Source: Clostridium sp. UBA6640 (GTDB taxonomy: Bacteria > Bacillota > Clostridia > Clostridiales > Clostridiaceae). Taken from it: a DNA stretch of 11,195 nucleotides. The position numbers and the translations under genes are program-made. Positions 1 to 6,472 of the stretch are shown here, piece by piece. Below the pieces are notes generated by a model, which saw only the letters and a list, made by a program, of their open reading frames with translations, was not told where the DNA came from and did no database searches. Location: positions 1 through 11,195 of the forward strand of contig NZ_DKLM01000014.1 of assembly GCF_002455975.1 (NCBI RefSeq), given 5' to 3'. Every line of letters begins with the position of its first letter. Within the stretch, counting starts at the first letter, position 1.

Positions 1-1
1 C

Positions 2-179
2 CACAATTGTGAATTGTGAACTTAGTAGTATTAGTATCAGCACCAATAAATGTTAATTGTTTTCAGGGATAGATCAAAATTAGAAGTGGTACATCTATAT
101 AAATAAACTACCTTTAAAATCGATATATAGCCCAATATAACTGCGCCCTTAAGTGTTTCAATTCACAATTCACAATGCA
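2..179. repeat. Inverted-repeat-bounded intergenic element, MITE-like
   Basis: The left end carries CACAATTGTGAATTGTGAA (2-20) and the right end carries ATTCACAATTCACAATGCA (161-179). The core GTGAATTGTGAA (9-20) is the exact reverse complement of TTCACAATTCAC (162-173). The roughly 140 bp between them contain no usable reading frame. A single arm of the same family recurs at 2659-2684, so the motif is dispersed within this window. A small non-autonomous mobile element or a dispersed intergenic repeat would both fit. The left boundary sits at the window edge, so target-site duplications cannot be checked. Confidence 0.45.
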
Positions 180-318
180 AAATACAGACCTCCAAATTTG
201 TCTAAATCCTGCCTCACTTATCTTCACTTCTACTTTATATAAATCAAATAATTTTTTTTATAAGTCACTGAATAAATAAAAGCAAAAGTCATCCCTTTAT
301 AATATAATATTTCAACCT

Positions 319-347
319 ATTATAGATATTGAAGAAATATCTATAAT
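319..347. repeat. Perfect 12-bp inverted repeat (hairpin or operator)
   Basis: ATTATAGATATT (319-330) and AATATCTATAAT (336-347) are exact reverse complements around a 5-base spacer, GAAGA. Neither strand has a T-run after it, so it is not a standard terminator. It lies about 270 bp before the start of the only plus-strand gene. It could be a regulator binding site or an RNA hairpin from an unseen upstream transcript. Confidence 0.5.
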
Positions 348-488
348 AAAAATATAGCCTAGGAAATATGGCTGATTATTAAAGCTTATTTAAAGTTACT
401 TACATAAATTATGATTAACAAAAATATGAGGGATCTATACATAAAGATGTCACCTATATGGAAATATACATAACAAGAAACAATTTAA

Positions 489-514
489 CATTTTATATAA
501 TTTTTCATAAAATG
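489..514. repeat. 8-bp inverted repeat just upstream of the promoter
   Basis: CATTTTAT (489-496) and ATAAAATG (507-514) are perfect reverse complements with a 10-base spacer. The dyad ends 13 bp before the proposed -35 hexamer at 527, where an activator would be expected to bind. The arms are AT-rich, which weakens the case. Confidence 0.35.
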
Positions 515-526
515 AATGATAACTAC

Positions 527-556
527 TGTACAAATTTCAATTTTGTATGTTATAAT
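527..556 (+). promoter_or_regulatory. Sigma-A type promoter with extended -10 and overlapping dyad
   Basis: The -10 hexamer is a perfect TATAAT (551-556) preceded by TG one base away (548-549), giving an extended -10. A -35-like TGTACA (527-532) matches the consensus at 4 of 6 positions with an 18-bp spacer. A perfect inverted repeat, TACAAA (529-534) and TTTGTA (542-547), covers the -35 and spacer, where a repressor could block RNA polymerase. Transcription would start near 563, leaving a leader of about 55 nt before the ATG at 619. Confidence 0.65.
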
Positions 557-618
557 GATACTCAATTAGTTAAATTGCAGGAAACATCAATTTTACATTG
601 CACATTGGAGGTAGCAGA

Positions 619-2358
619 ATGAAAAAAGAATTTTCTCTAAGCACAGGAAAAGCTATGATAAATTTTACAGCAAAATATTGTGATACTTCGGAAGCAGTAT
701 TTAGCAGTTATGGATTCAAAAGAATTTTGTCAGCCTATATGGAAAAAATAAAAAGAAAAGAAACTAATGTATATAAGTATCTAGACAGTACTATGAATGT
801 AGATGATACTGATATATTGTTAGAGGATATTACTAATGTATTTAAATTGCTCATGGTTTTAAATGCAGAAGAAGTAAAAAAGCTGGAAGATAAATATGAA
901 AAGTTGTTAGGAAACAAAGATAAGTTCATTTTATTGATAGAAGATTTATATAACTTTTGGAGAAAACTTGAAAGATATACTATAGTTCAAAATAGTAAAA
1001 TTGGAGATGGCCTTCAAAATGTTAGTTTTATAGATGCAAATAATAATTTTTCTAACCTTATATTAAAGACTTATAGAAAAATGGAAGAAAATGTTTTAGG
1101 TGAAAAACCAAGAATATATAGACAATTACCTGCAGGAGGTAATGCAGGTCTAATATTAAATAATTCTAACTGGAATATGCCAAATGATTATGAAGTTTTA
1201 AAAAATATTCCTTTTATAGAATCCATATTATTAGATCCACCTTTTATAACTTATCCTAAAAAGAATACACGAGATGGTGTGTTTGAAGAAACTTTTCATA
1301 ATCCATTAAAAAGTTGTAGAATAAATTCAGACCACTGGTTTTGTTATCCAGCAAAAGTAGGAACACTTTTAGCCTATATATACTTCCATAGAGATTTTAT
1401 GGCTCTTGGAGTAACTTTATGTAACTTGTTTGAAATAGCTACTGAAGAAGAATATAGAGATAAAAAACCAGATATAGTATATGCCTTTGGAGCAAGAGAT
1501 GACAATGAAAAAATACAAACAGTTTTCTATGATGACAAAGAAAATGATATTATGCTAGGATATGTAAACTATAATGAAGCCATAGATTACTTTGGCTATG
1601 TGAAAAAAATGACACTGACTCTTCATAATTTAATAATGATAAAAAGAGGATATTTACCAATACACGGCGCTATGGTTAATATAGTAACCAAAAATAATAA
1701 AACTGCTAATGTAATAATAATGGGAGATAGCGGTGCAGGAAAATCTGAAAGTTTAGAGGCCTTTAGAGAATTGAGCGAAGATTATATAAGTGATATGACT
1801 ATAATCTTTGATGATATGGGTGTAGTTAAATTAAACAAAGATGAAAAACCAGTAGGATCAGGAACGGAAATAGGGGCTTTTGTAAGATTAGATGATTTAG
1901 ACACTGGATATGCTTTTAAACAAATAGATAGAAGTATTTTTATGAATCCAGATAAGGTAAATGCTAGGTTAGTTATACCTGTAGCAAGCTATAAAGAAAT
2001 TACTACAGAATATCCAATAGATTTATTCTTATATGCTAATAACTATGAATCAGAAGGCGAAAATCTTGAATTCTTTAAAGATATTGAGGTTGCATTAGAT
2101 ACCTTTAGAGATGGAGCAAGAATGGCTAAAGGAACTACTACAGAAAAAGGATTAGTAAAAACTTACTTTGCAAATCCATTTGGGCCGGCACAAAAAATGG
2201 AAGACACAGAAAAATTATTAGTAGAATATTTTAATAAATTCTACCAATCTGGAGTTAAAGTAGGACAATTAAGAACTAAATTAGGCATAACTGGTATGGA
2301 AAAAGACGGTCCTAAAAAAGCAGCTATAAGCTTATTAGAAGAAATAAAAAATCTATAA
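619..2358 (+). CDS. HPr kinase/PEP carboxykinase-like P-loop protein, function uncertain
   Basis: A 579-residue cytoplasmic protein with no signal peptide or membrane segment. The start is ATG 619 because GGAGG (607-611) sits 7 bases before it; the in-frame TTG at 598 lies upstream of that site and has none of its own. The C-terminal half carries the nucleotide site: residues 348-354 (IHGAMVN), a Walker A loop GDSGAGKS at 369-376 followed by E377, and a FDD acidic motif at 397-399. This histidine-glycine, P-loop and acidic pattern is that of HPr kinase/phosphorylase and ATP-dependent PEP carboxykinase, which share a fold. True PEPCK usually has a GxSGTGKT-type loop, and that form is absent here. 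The first 200 residues are mostly helical-looking and I do not recognise them. Homologues are often labelled PEP carboxykinase, but whether it converts oxaloacetate, phosphorylates a protein or only binds nucleotide cannot be read from the sequence. It is monocistronic, with its own promoter and terminator. Confidence 0.85.
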   Translation: MKKEFSLSTGKAMINFTAKYCDTSEAVFSSYGFKRILSAYMEKIKRKETNVYKYLDSTMNVDDTDILLEDITNVFKLLMVLNAEEVKKLEDKYEKLLGNKDKFILLIEDLYNFWRKLERYTIVQNSKIGDGLQNVSFIDANNNFSNLILKTYRKMEENVLGEKPRIYRQLPAGGNAGLILNNSNWNMPNDYEVLKNIPFIESILLDPPFITYPKKNTRDGVFEETFHNPLKSCRINSDHWFCYPAKVGTLLAYIYFHRDFMALGVTLCNLFEIATEEEYRDKKPDIVYAFGARDDNEKIQTVFYDDKENDIMLGYVNYNEAIDYFGYVKKMTLTLHNLIMIKRGYLPIHGAMVNIVTKNNKTANVIIMGDSGAGKSESLEAFRELSEDYISDMTIIFDDMGVVKLNKDEKPVGSGTEIGAFVRLDDLDTGYAFKQIDRSIFMNPDKVNARLVIPVASYKEITTEYPIDLFLYANNYESEGENLEFFKDIEVALDTFRDGARMAKGTTTEKGLVKTYFANPFGPAQKMEDTEKLLVEYFNKFYQSGVKVGQLRTKLGITGMEKDGPKKAAISLLEEIKNL

Positions 2359-2372
2359 TTTAAAGTAATAAT

Positions 2373-2413
2373 AAAAAAGTTGTTATTTAAAAATTTAAGT
2401 AACAACTTTTTTT
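2373..2413 (+). terminator. Rho-independent terminator of the PEPCK/HprK-like gene
   Basis: An A-run followed by GTTGTTA (2379-2385) pairs with TAACAAC (2400-2406) and runs into seven T residues (2407-2413). It starts 15 bp after the stop codon. The flanking A and T runs extend the stem, so it could work on both strands. Confidence 0.85.
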
Positions 2414-2473
2414 ATTCTATAGAAAATTATAAAAAGTCAAATCTGTAATAACTTTGCGAAGTAGAAAACGCAT

Positions 2474-2494
2474 AATCTACGGAGTAGATTTTTT
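2474..2494 (+). terminator. Short hairpin with T-run, possible second terminator
   Basis: AATCTAC (2474-2480) and GTAGATT (2484-2490) are perfect reverse complements around a GGA loop. The last two stem bases plus the next four give six consecutive T residues. It could be a backup terminator for the plus-strand gene or part of a dispersed repeat. The 3-base loop and weak stem limit confidence. Confidence 0.4.
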
Positions 2495-2565
2495 GTTTTT
2501 AGTATAAAATTAATTATGCTACATATTTTTATTCCTTTGCGAAAATATATAATGACGTAAAAAAT

Positions 2566-2610
2566 GGCTAACACTGTTCGCCCCTACGGCAACTAGCAAT
2601 TACATTGCTA
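2566..2610. repeat. Two adjacent hairpins, likely a degraded dispersed repeat
   Basis: GGCTAACACTGTTCGCC (2566-2582) folds on itself with one mismatch and a 3-base loop. TAGCAAT (2594-2600) and ATTGCTA (2604-2610) form a perfect second stem around TAC. The local G+C content is much higher than the surrounding DNA, which fits a mobile intergenic repeat. The GGCGAACA-type core resembles intergenic repeats in other bacteria, but that is from memory and unverified. Confidence 0.4.
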
Positions 2611-2626
2611 ATTAATATAAATTAAA

Positions 2627-2653
2627 GAAATTATTTTGATTAAAAATAATTTC
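2627..2653 (-). terminator. AT-rich hairpin, candidate terminator of the ABC/two-component operon
   Basis: GAAATTATTTT (2627-2637) and AAAATAATTTC (2643-2653) form a perfect 11-bp stem. On the minus strand the stem follows the response regulator stop codon by about 35 bp and is followed by TTTAATTT. The stem is nearly all A-T pairs and the T-run is short, so its strength is doubtful. No better terminator was seen for this operon. Confidence 0.4.
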
Positions 2654-2658
2654 AACCA

Positions 2659-2684
2659 TAATTGTGCATTGTGAATTGTGAATT
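2659..2684. repeat. Copy of the ATTCACAATTCACAA intergenic repeat
   Basis: On the minus strand this reads as AATTCACAATTCACAATGCA plus a short extension, matching the arms at 2-20 and 161-179. It ends only 4 bp after the response regulator stop codon. No partner arm lies nearby, so it is a solo arm or the remnant of a larger element. Confidence 0.5.
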
Positions 2685-2688
2685 AAAT

Positions 2689-3384
2689 TTATACCCTAAC
2701 TCTATATCCAACTCCCCACAGTGTTTCAACATATTGTGGTTCCGATGGATTTGATTCGATTTTTTCTCGTATTTTTCTAATATGTACTGTAACTGTAGCG
2801 TTGTCCCCAAGAGAATCAAGCCCCCAAATTTTTTCAAAAAGTTCATCTTTTCCAAATACTCTATTAGGATTTTCAGCCATATATAATAATAGTTCAAATT
2901 CCTTTTGCGCTAAATTAACTTCTCGTTCATTTATAAACACCTGTCTTGAATCTTTAAGTATTTTAAGACCTCTTATTGTTATAATATTGTTATTTGTTTT
3001 ATTACTAAATTTATTTCTCATTCTCTCATAATTTTGAAGGTGAGATTTAACTCTGGCAACTAACTCACCTGGACTAAAAGGTTTAGTTATATAATCATCT
3101 GCTCCCAATGTTAGCCCCTTTATTTTATCAATTTCTTCTTTTTTAGCAGAAACCATTAAAACTGGTATATCCTTATTTTCTTGAATAGTTCTTAATATAT
3201 CAAAACCATCAATTTTAGGAAGCATAACATCCAAAATTATTAAATCATAGCTATTTTCTTTTATTGCATTTAATCCCTTTACACCATCAGTACAAATATC
3301 CACTTCAAATCCAGATATCTCTAAATAATCTTTTTGAAGTTCAGCAATACTCAAATCATCTTCTACTATTAATATTTCTTTCAT
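2689..3384 (-). CDS. OmpR/PhoB-family response regulator
   Basis: A 231-residue two-domain DNA-binding regulator. The receiver domain (about 1-115) has all the expected active-site residues: acidic pair D9/D10, phospho-acceptor D52 in ILDVMLP, S79, Y98 and K101 in TKPF. A linker of about 20 residues leads to an OmpR-type winged helix (about 135-231) ending in ETLWGVGYRVRV, the usual C-terminal wing. It starts at ATG 3384 with GGAGG (3395-3399) 10 bases upstream. It is the last gene of the operon, 34 bp after the histidine kinase that is almost certainly its partner. Members of this family bind as tandem dimers to direct repeats about 11 bp apart. A site of that form (7784-7812) precedes the secreted-protein gene at the head of this gene cluster, which suggests autoregulation. 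The effector signal is unknown. Confidence 0.95.
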   Translation of the reverse strand: MKEILIVEDDLSIAELQKDYLEISGFEVDICTDGVKGLNAIKENSYDLIILDVMLPKIDGFDILRTIQENKDIPVLMVSAKKEEIDKIKGLTLGADDYITKPFSPGELVARVKSHLQNYERMRNKFSNKTNNNIITIRGLKILKDSRQVFINEREVNLAQKEFELLLYMAENPNRVFGKDELFEKIWGLDSLGDNATVTVHIRKIREKIESNPSEPQYVETLWGVGYRVRV

Positions 3385-3418
3385 ATACTTGAAACCTCCA
3401 AATATTAATCTTATTATT

Positions 3419-4855
3419 TTATATTATCTTTCCTAGAGATATCAAGATACTTGTCCCTTTATCACCGTGACTAATTGCCCATATTCTCCCCTTGTGACCT
3501 TCTACAATTTGCTTTGCAATTGCAAGTCCTAACCCACTTCCTTTTGCTTCACTTCTTGCAGAATCTGCTCTATAAAACCTATAAAAGATTTTGGTGACAT
3601 CCTCATTATCTATTCCAGCACCATTATCTCTTATCTCCATTATAATACTTGAACTTGTTTCTCTAAGATTTACATTTATTTCACCTTGCTGTTTATCCAT
3701 ATATTTACGTGAATTTTCTATAATATTTAAAATAACTCTTCTCATTCTCTCTCTATCCATCATAACATATCTTGAAGAATCGAAGTCGTTATTTAATCTT
3801 ATTTTTATATTATGCTTTATAAGTTCAGGCTCACTTTCATATATGCAAAAATCTAAATACTCAGCAATATCTACTTTTTCGAAATTAAATGGAAGCTGCT
3901 TTAAATCCAGCTTTGAATATAAAAGCAAATCATCAATCATATGGTCTATATGTTCTGCCTTTGAATAAATAGTTTTTAAATATTTTTCTCTTTTTTCGGA
4001 TGTATTTGCTACACCATCTAAGATTCCCTCTACATAGCCTTTTATTGATGTTATTGGAGTCTTTAAATCATGAGAAATGCTAGATACAAGCAGCTTACGA
4101 TTATCATCATACTTAATTTTCATAACTACAGAATCTTTAAGCTGCACTCTCATGGCCTCAAAACCACGACATAATTCCCTTATCTCATCATCACCGTCTT
4201 CGATAATCTCATAATTTAAATTTCCCTTGCTAATTTCATTAGTGGCTTCTTTTAAAAAATTTATAGGTTTTACTATCCTCTCAGAAAAAAGGTAAGACAT
4301 AATTATATTAATTATAATAAAAGATATTATATAAACTACAATAGCAATAATTATAAGTTTATTTAATATATTTATTTCTTCTCCTATAGGAGCTAATAAT
4401 ATTATATTTTTATTAGATTCCTCGTCTAAATTCAATTCTATAAACTCAAGTAAATAATGAACATTATTAATTACAGCTTTTTTGTTTATTACCTTTTCTT
4501 CTAGTAATTCTTTAGTTCTTTCTATGTCGAATTTACTGATATCTTTAGGTGCAGCTATAACTTTATTATCTTTAAGAATTATAAATTTACCATTTAGATT
4601 TGAAAGTTCGTGTAATAATTTTTCTTGAAATTTAGCATCTTCGACATTTTCAATATTTTGCTTTATTATATTATTTCTAATGTCTACAAGCTTAGTTCTT
4701 ATAACCATTCCATCTTTAAGTTCATTATAATCATGCTGCTTATAAAAAATCTTTGAAGAAACAGACAAGAAACTAAAAACAGTTATAACAGTTATAATCA
4801 GTGGAATTATAGCTGTTATAGTATTAGATATTATTAATCGTTTTTTTATACCCAT
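3419..4855 (-). CDS. Membrane sensor histidine kinase with extracytoplasmic domain
   Basis: A 478-residue sensor kinase. Hydrophobic segments at about 8-33 and 167-190 bracket an external domain of roughly 130 residues, which I do not recognise. A HAMP linker follows (about 191-243). The dimerisation/phosphoacceptor domain has SSISHDLKTPITS with H262 as the phosphorylated histidine. The ATP-binding domain shows the N box (N377 to N381), DNGAG (410-414) and GSGLGLA (439-445), so it should be active. Its large outer domain sets it apart from the BceS-type kinases of peptide-detoxification modules, which have almost none. The ATG at 4855 is preceded by AAGGTGAG (4859-4866), which overlaps the permease stop codon and suggests translational coupling. 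The kinase presumably phosphorylates the adjacent response regulator. Confidence 0.93.
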   Translation of the reverse strand: MGIKKRLIISNTITAIIPLIITVITVFSFLSVSSKIFYKQHDYNELKDGMVIRTKLVDIRNNIIKQNIENVEDAKFQEKLLHELSNLNGKFIILKDNKVIAAPKDISKFDIERTKELLEEKVINKKAVINNVHYLLEFIELNLDEESNKNIILLAPIGEEINILNKLIIIAIVVYIISFIIINIIMSYLFSERIVKPINFLKEATNEISKGNLNYEIIEDGDDEIRELCRGFEAMRVQLKDSVVMKIKYDDNRKLLVSSISHDLKTPITSIKGYVEGILDGVANTSEKREKYLKTIYSKAEHIDHMIDDLLLYSKLDLKQLPFNFEKVDIAEYLDFCIYESEPELIKHNIKIRLNNDFDSSRYVMMDRERMRRVILNIIENSRKYMDKQQGEINVNLRETSSSIIMEIRDNGAGIDNEDVTKIFYRFYRADSARSEAKGSGLGLAIAKQIVEGHKGRIWAISHGDKGTSILISLGKII

Positions 4856-4864
4856 TTACTCACC

Positions 4865-5617
4865 TTAAAAGTCTTTTTTATCAAATAAATAATATCCCAG
4901 TGTAAAAAGTAGTATTCCATAGCTGCTCATCATCATAAGCTGACGGAAAATCTTTAAAAATGGGAAATTACTCATTATCCATAAATTATACCATTTAAAC
5001 ATTGATGTGAAAAACAGTCCTGAGTATTGTGAAAAGATGATTTCCGCTATTTTAAAAACAATAAAAACAAACACTGATAAGAAAAACACCCCTGTTCCAT
5101 TTTCTATTATATTAGTAAAGACTACAATTAACAGTACTAAAACTGCCATTGGCAATGCAGTAACTATATAAGATACAAGTATTCTAATTATTCCCTGCAT
5201 GGTAAAAGAACTTGAATTAAAAGTTATTCCTACAATAGTTGAAAATATCATTACAAATAAAAGATTAACTAATACAAAAAACATTATGGCTACTATTTTA
5301 GCAGTAAAAAATTTTAGTCTTGTAATTGGTCTTGTAATGGCAATTTTCATAGTGTTTTGAGAAAATTCTCCTGAAAAACTATCTATAGCAACAAGGGCAG
5401 TAAAAAGCGGTAATATAGTATTGACTATTATAGAAAGTACTAATATTGGGAAGTCCATACTAGAAGTACCTCTTAAACCAAATCCACTTCTTAAGCCAAT
5501 AATAGTAAGTTGTCCTATTACAATGAAAATTAATGATATTATTGCTGCAACTAAAATTTTTTTCTTTTTATATAACTTTTCCATTTCATTGATTACAGCA
5601 GCCTTAAATTCTACCAT
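4865..5617 (-). CDS. ABC-2 type transporter permease
   Basis: A 250-residue integral membrane protein with six likely membrane helices at about 21-42, 57-80, 104-130, 142-168, 174-196 and 226-245. The sequence between helices 2 and 3, FSQNTMKIAITRPITRLKFFTAK, is the typical ABC-2 permease stretch found in BcrB/NatB-like exporters. It starts at ATG 5617 with GAGGTGG (5624-5630) upstream, and its first 14 bases overlap the end of the ATPase gene. That overlap indicates coupled translation and subunits made in matched amounts. Two copies with two ATPase subunits would make a full exporter. The substrate cannot be told from the sequence; antibiotic or peptide export, sodium export and envelope maintenance are all known for relatives. 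Confidence 0.92.
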   Translation of the reverse strand: MVEFKAAVINEMEKLYKKKKILVAAIISLIFIVIGQLTIIGLRSGFGLRGTSSMDFPILVLSIIVNTILPLFTALVAIDSFSGEFSQNTMKIAITRPITRLKFFTAKIVAIMFFVLVNLLFVMIFSTIVGITFNSSSFTMQGIIRILVSYIVTALPMAVLVLLIVVFTNIIENGTGVFFLSVFVFIVFKIAEIIFSQYSGLFFTSMFKWYNLWIMSNFPFLKIFRQLMMMSSYGILLFTLGYYLFDKKDF

Positions 5618-6329
5618 TTCGTTCCACCTCGCTTATAAAGTAGTTTTCTAGATTAGCGTAATTACTTAATATATTTTTGGTGGTATCTACATTGAGCATT
5701 TTACCATTATAAAGTACACCTATCTTATTGCATGTAAGCTCAACATCGTGAATAAGATGACTTGATATAAAAAATGTTGTCTTTTCTTCTTCTGAAAGTT
5801 TTTTTATAAGATTTCTTATATCAATCATTCCTTCAACATCTAGTCCATTTAAAGGCTCGTCCAAAATAACAACTTCAGGTCTAGATAGTATTGCTGCTGC
5901 AATTCCAAGTCTTTGTTTCATTCCAAGAGAAAATCTTTTTGATTTTTCATTTCTAAATTTTTCAATCCCTGTAAGTTCTAAAACTTCATCAATCCTCTTA
6001 TCATCCACATCTTTATAATATCTTGAAAATTGTTTAAGATTTTCATAAGCAGTGAAATATTTATAAGATTCCGCTGTTTCAATAATACATCCCACTTTTT
6101 CCATAGATTTTTCAAATTCTTCTAATACACTATATCCTAAAATTTTCACATCACCGCTGTCTGGCTTTATAAGTCCTGTCATAATTTTCATTGCAGTAGT
6201 TTTTCCTGCTCCATTAGGTCCTAAGAATCCAAAGATATCCCCCCTATTTATTTCAAGGTTGATATTAGTTATTCCCCTGCCATTTTTATAAACTTTATTT
6301 AAGTTATTTATTTCAATAACCTTCTCCAA
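5604..6329 (-). CDS. ABC transporter ATP-binding protein (BcrA/NatA-like)
   Basis: A 241-residue ABC ATPase with a complete motif set: Walker A GPNGAGKT (37-44), signature FSLGMKQRLGIA (133-144), Walker B VVILDEP (153-159) and switch histidine H191. The Q-loop position has IIETAES (82-88) with glutamate, as in the bacitracin-type subfamily. The start is TTG at 6329, supported by AAAGGGGG (6337-6344) 7 bases upstream; there is no in-frame ATG close by. An imperfect dyad (ATTGTC 6348-6353, GACAAT 6369-6374) sits just before the binding site. The gene lies 143 bp after the secreted-protein gene, so it may be read from the same promoter or have its own weak one. It powers the permease encoded next. 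Confidence 0.93.
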   Translation of the reverse strand: MEKVIEINNLNKVYKNGRGITNINLEINRGDIFGFLGPNGAGKTTAMKIMTGLIKPDSGDVKILGYSVLEEFEKSMEKVGCIIETAESYKYFTAYENLKQFSRYYKDVDDKRIDEVLELTGIEKFRNEKSKRFSLGMKQRLGIAAAILSRPEVVILDEPLNGLDVEGMIDIRNLIKKLSEEEKTTFFISSHLIHDVELTCNKIGVLYNGKMLNVDTTKNILSNYANLENYFISEVERNGRI

Positions 6330-6347
6330 CTTTAGTCCCCCTTTAAA

Positions 6348-6374
6348 ATTGTCATAAATTTTTATTTAGACAAT
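6348..6374. promoter_or_regulatory. Imperfect dyad before the ABC ATPase, possible operator
   Basis: ATTGTC (6348-6353) and GACAAT (6369-6374) are perfect reverse complements. Within the 15-base spacer, TAAAT (6355-6359) and ATTTA (6364-6368) also pair. It sits immediately upstream of the ATPase ribosome binding site. A minus-strand TTGTCT (6368-6373) could act as a -35, but no good -10 follows at the right distance. Confidence 0.3.
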
Positions 6375-6378
6375 AGTG

Positions 6379-6421
6379 GAGAGTTGAAAATTTATTTAAA
6401 ATAATATAATTCTCAACTCTC
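6379..6421. repeat. 9-bp inverted repeat between secreted-protein and ABC genes
   Basis: GAGAGTTGA (6379-6387) and TCAACTCTC (6413-6421) pair perfectly across a 25-base AT-rich loop. A run of seven T residues follows on the plus strand (6425-6431), where no gene needs a terminator. On the minus strand, the direction of the operon, no T-run follows. It may be an mRNA processing or attenuation hairpin, or a dispersed repeat. Confidence 0.45.
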
Positions 6422-6472
6422 AAATTTTTTTACACTTAAAATTAAATATAAACTATTAATTAGAGCTGTTTG

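Larger units (their letters stand above)
1..597. other. Long non-coding region upstream of the PEPCK/HprK-like gene
   Basis: No credible gene was found here on either strand. The left part (1-180) looks like an inverted-repeat-bounded intergenic element. The middle is very AT-rich and contains a perfect 12-bp hairpin at 319-347. The right part holds an 8-bp dyad at 489-514, a 6-bp dyad at 529-547 and a sigma-A type promoter at 527-556. The number of dyads crowded before a single gene suggests regulation of that gene, but some may be AT-rich coincidence. Confidence 0.6.
2414..2688. other. Convergent intergenic region with several small hairpins
   Basis: This is the gap between the plus-strand gene and the end of the minus-strand operon, with no credible gene. 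It contains two copies of TTTGCGAA (2453-2460 and 2536-2543), a 7-bp hairpin with a T-run (2474-2494), a GC-rich imperfect hairpin (2566-2582), a 7-bp hairpin (2594-2610), an 11-bp AT-rich hairpin (2627-2653) and one arm of the ATTCACAATTCACAA repeat (2659-2684). This density of unrelated hairpins looks like nested dispersed intergenic repeats. Confidence 0.55.

Noticed and set aside
598..618. TTG at 598 as the start of the PEPCK/HprK-like gene
   Set aside because: The GGAGG at 607-611 would lie inside the coding region; it is properly placed for ATG 619 instead.
2652..2897. Minus-strand 81-codon frame overlapping the response regulator end
   Set aside because: It runs in another frame through a complete response regulator gene and its repeat-containing downstream region; no family resemblance.
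3591..3968. Plus-strand 125-codon frame inside the histidine kinase gene
   Set aside because: Antisense to conserved kinase motifs; no ribosome binding site or recognisable product.
2689..6329. A Bce-type antimicrobial peptide detoxification module
   Set aside because: The kinase has a large outer domain and the permease is a six-helix ABC-2 type of 250 residues, not the long FtsX-like permease of Bce systems.
6379..6431. Terminator for a plus-strand gene
   Set aside because: There is a T-run on the plus strand, but no plus-strand gene lies upstream; kept only as an inverted repeat.
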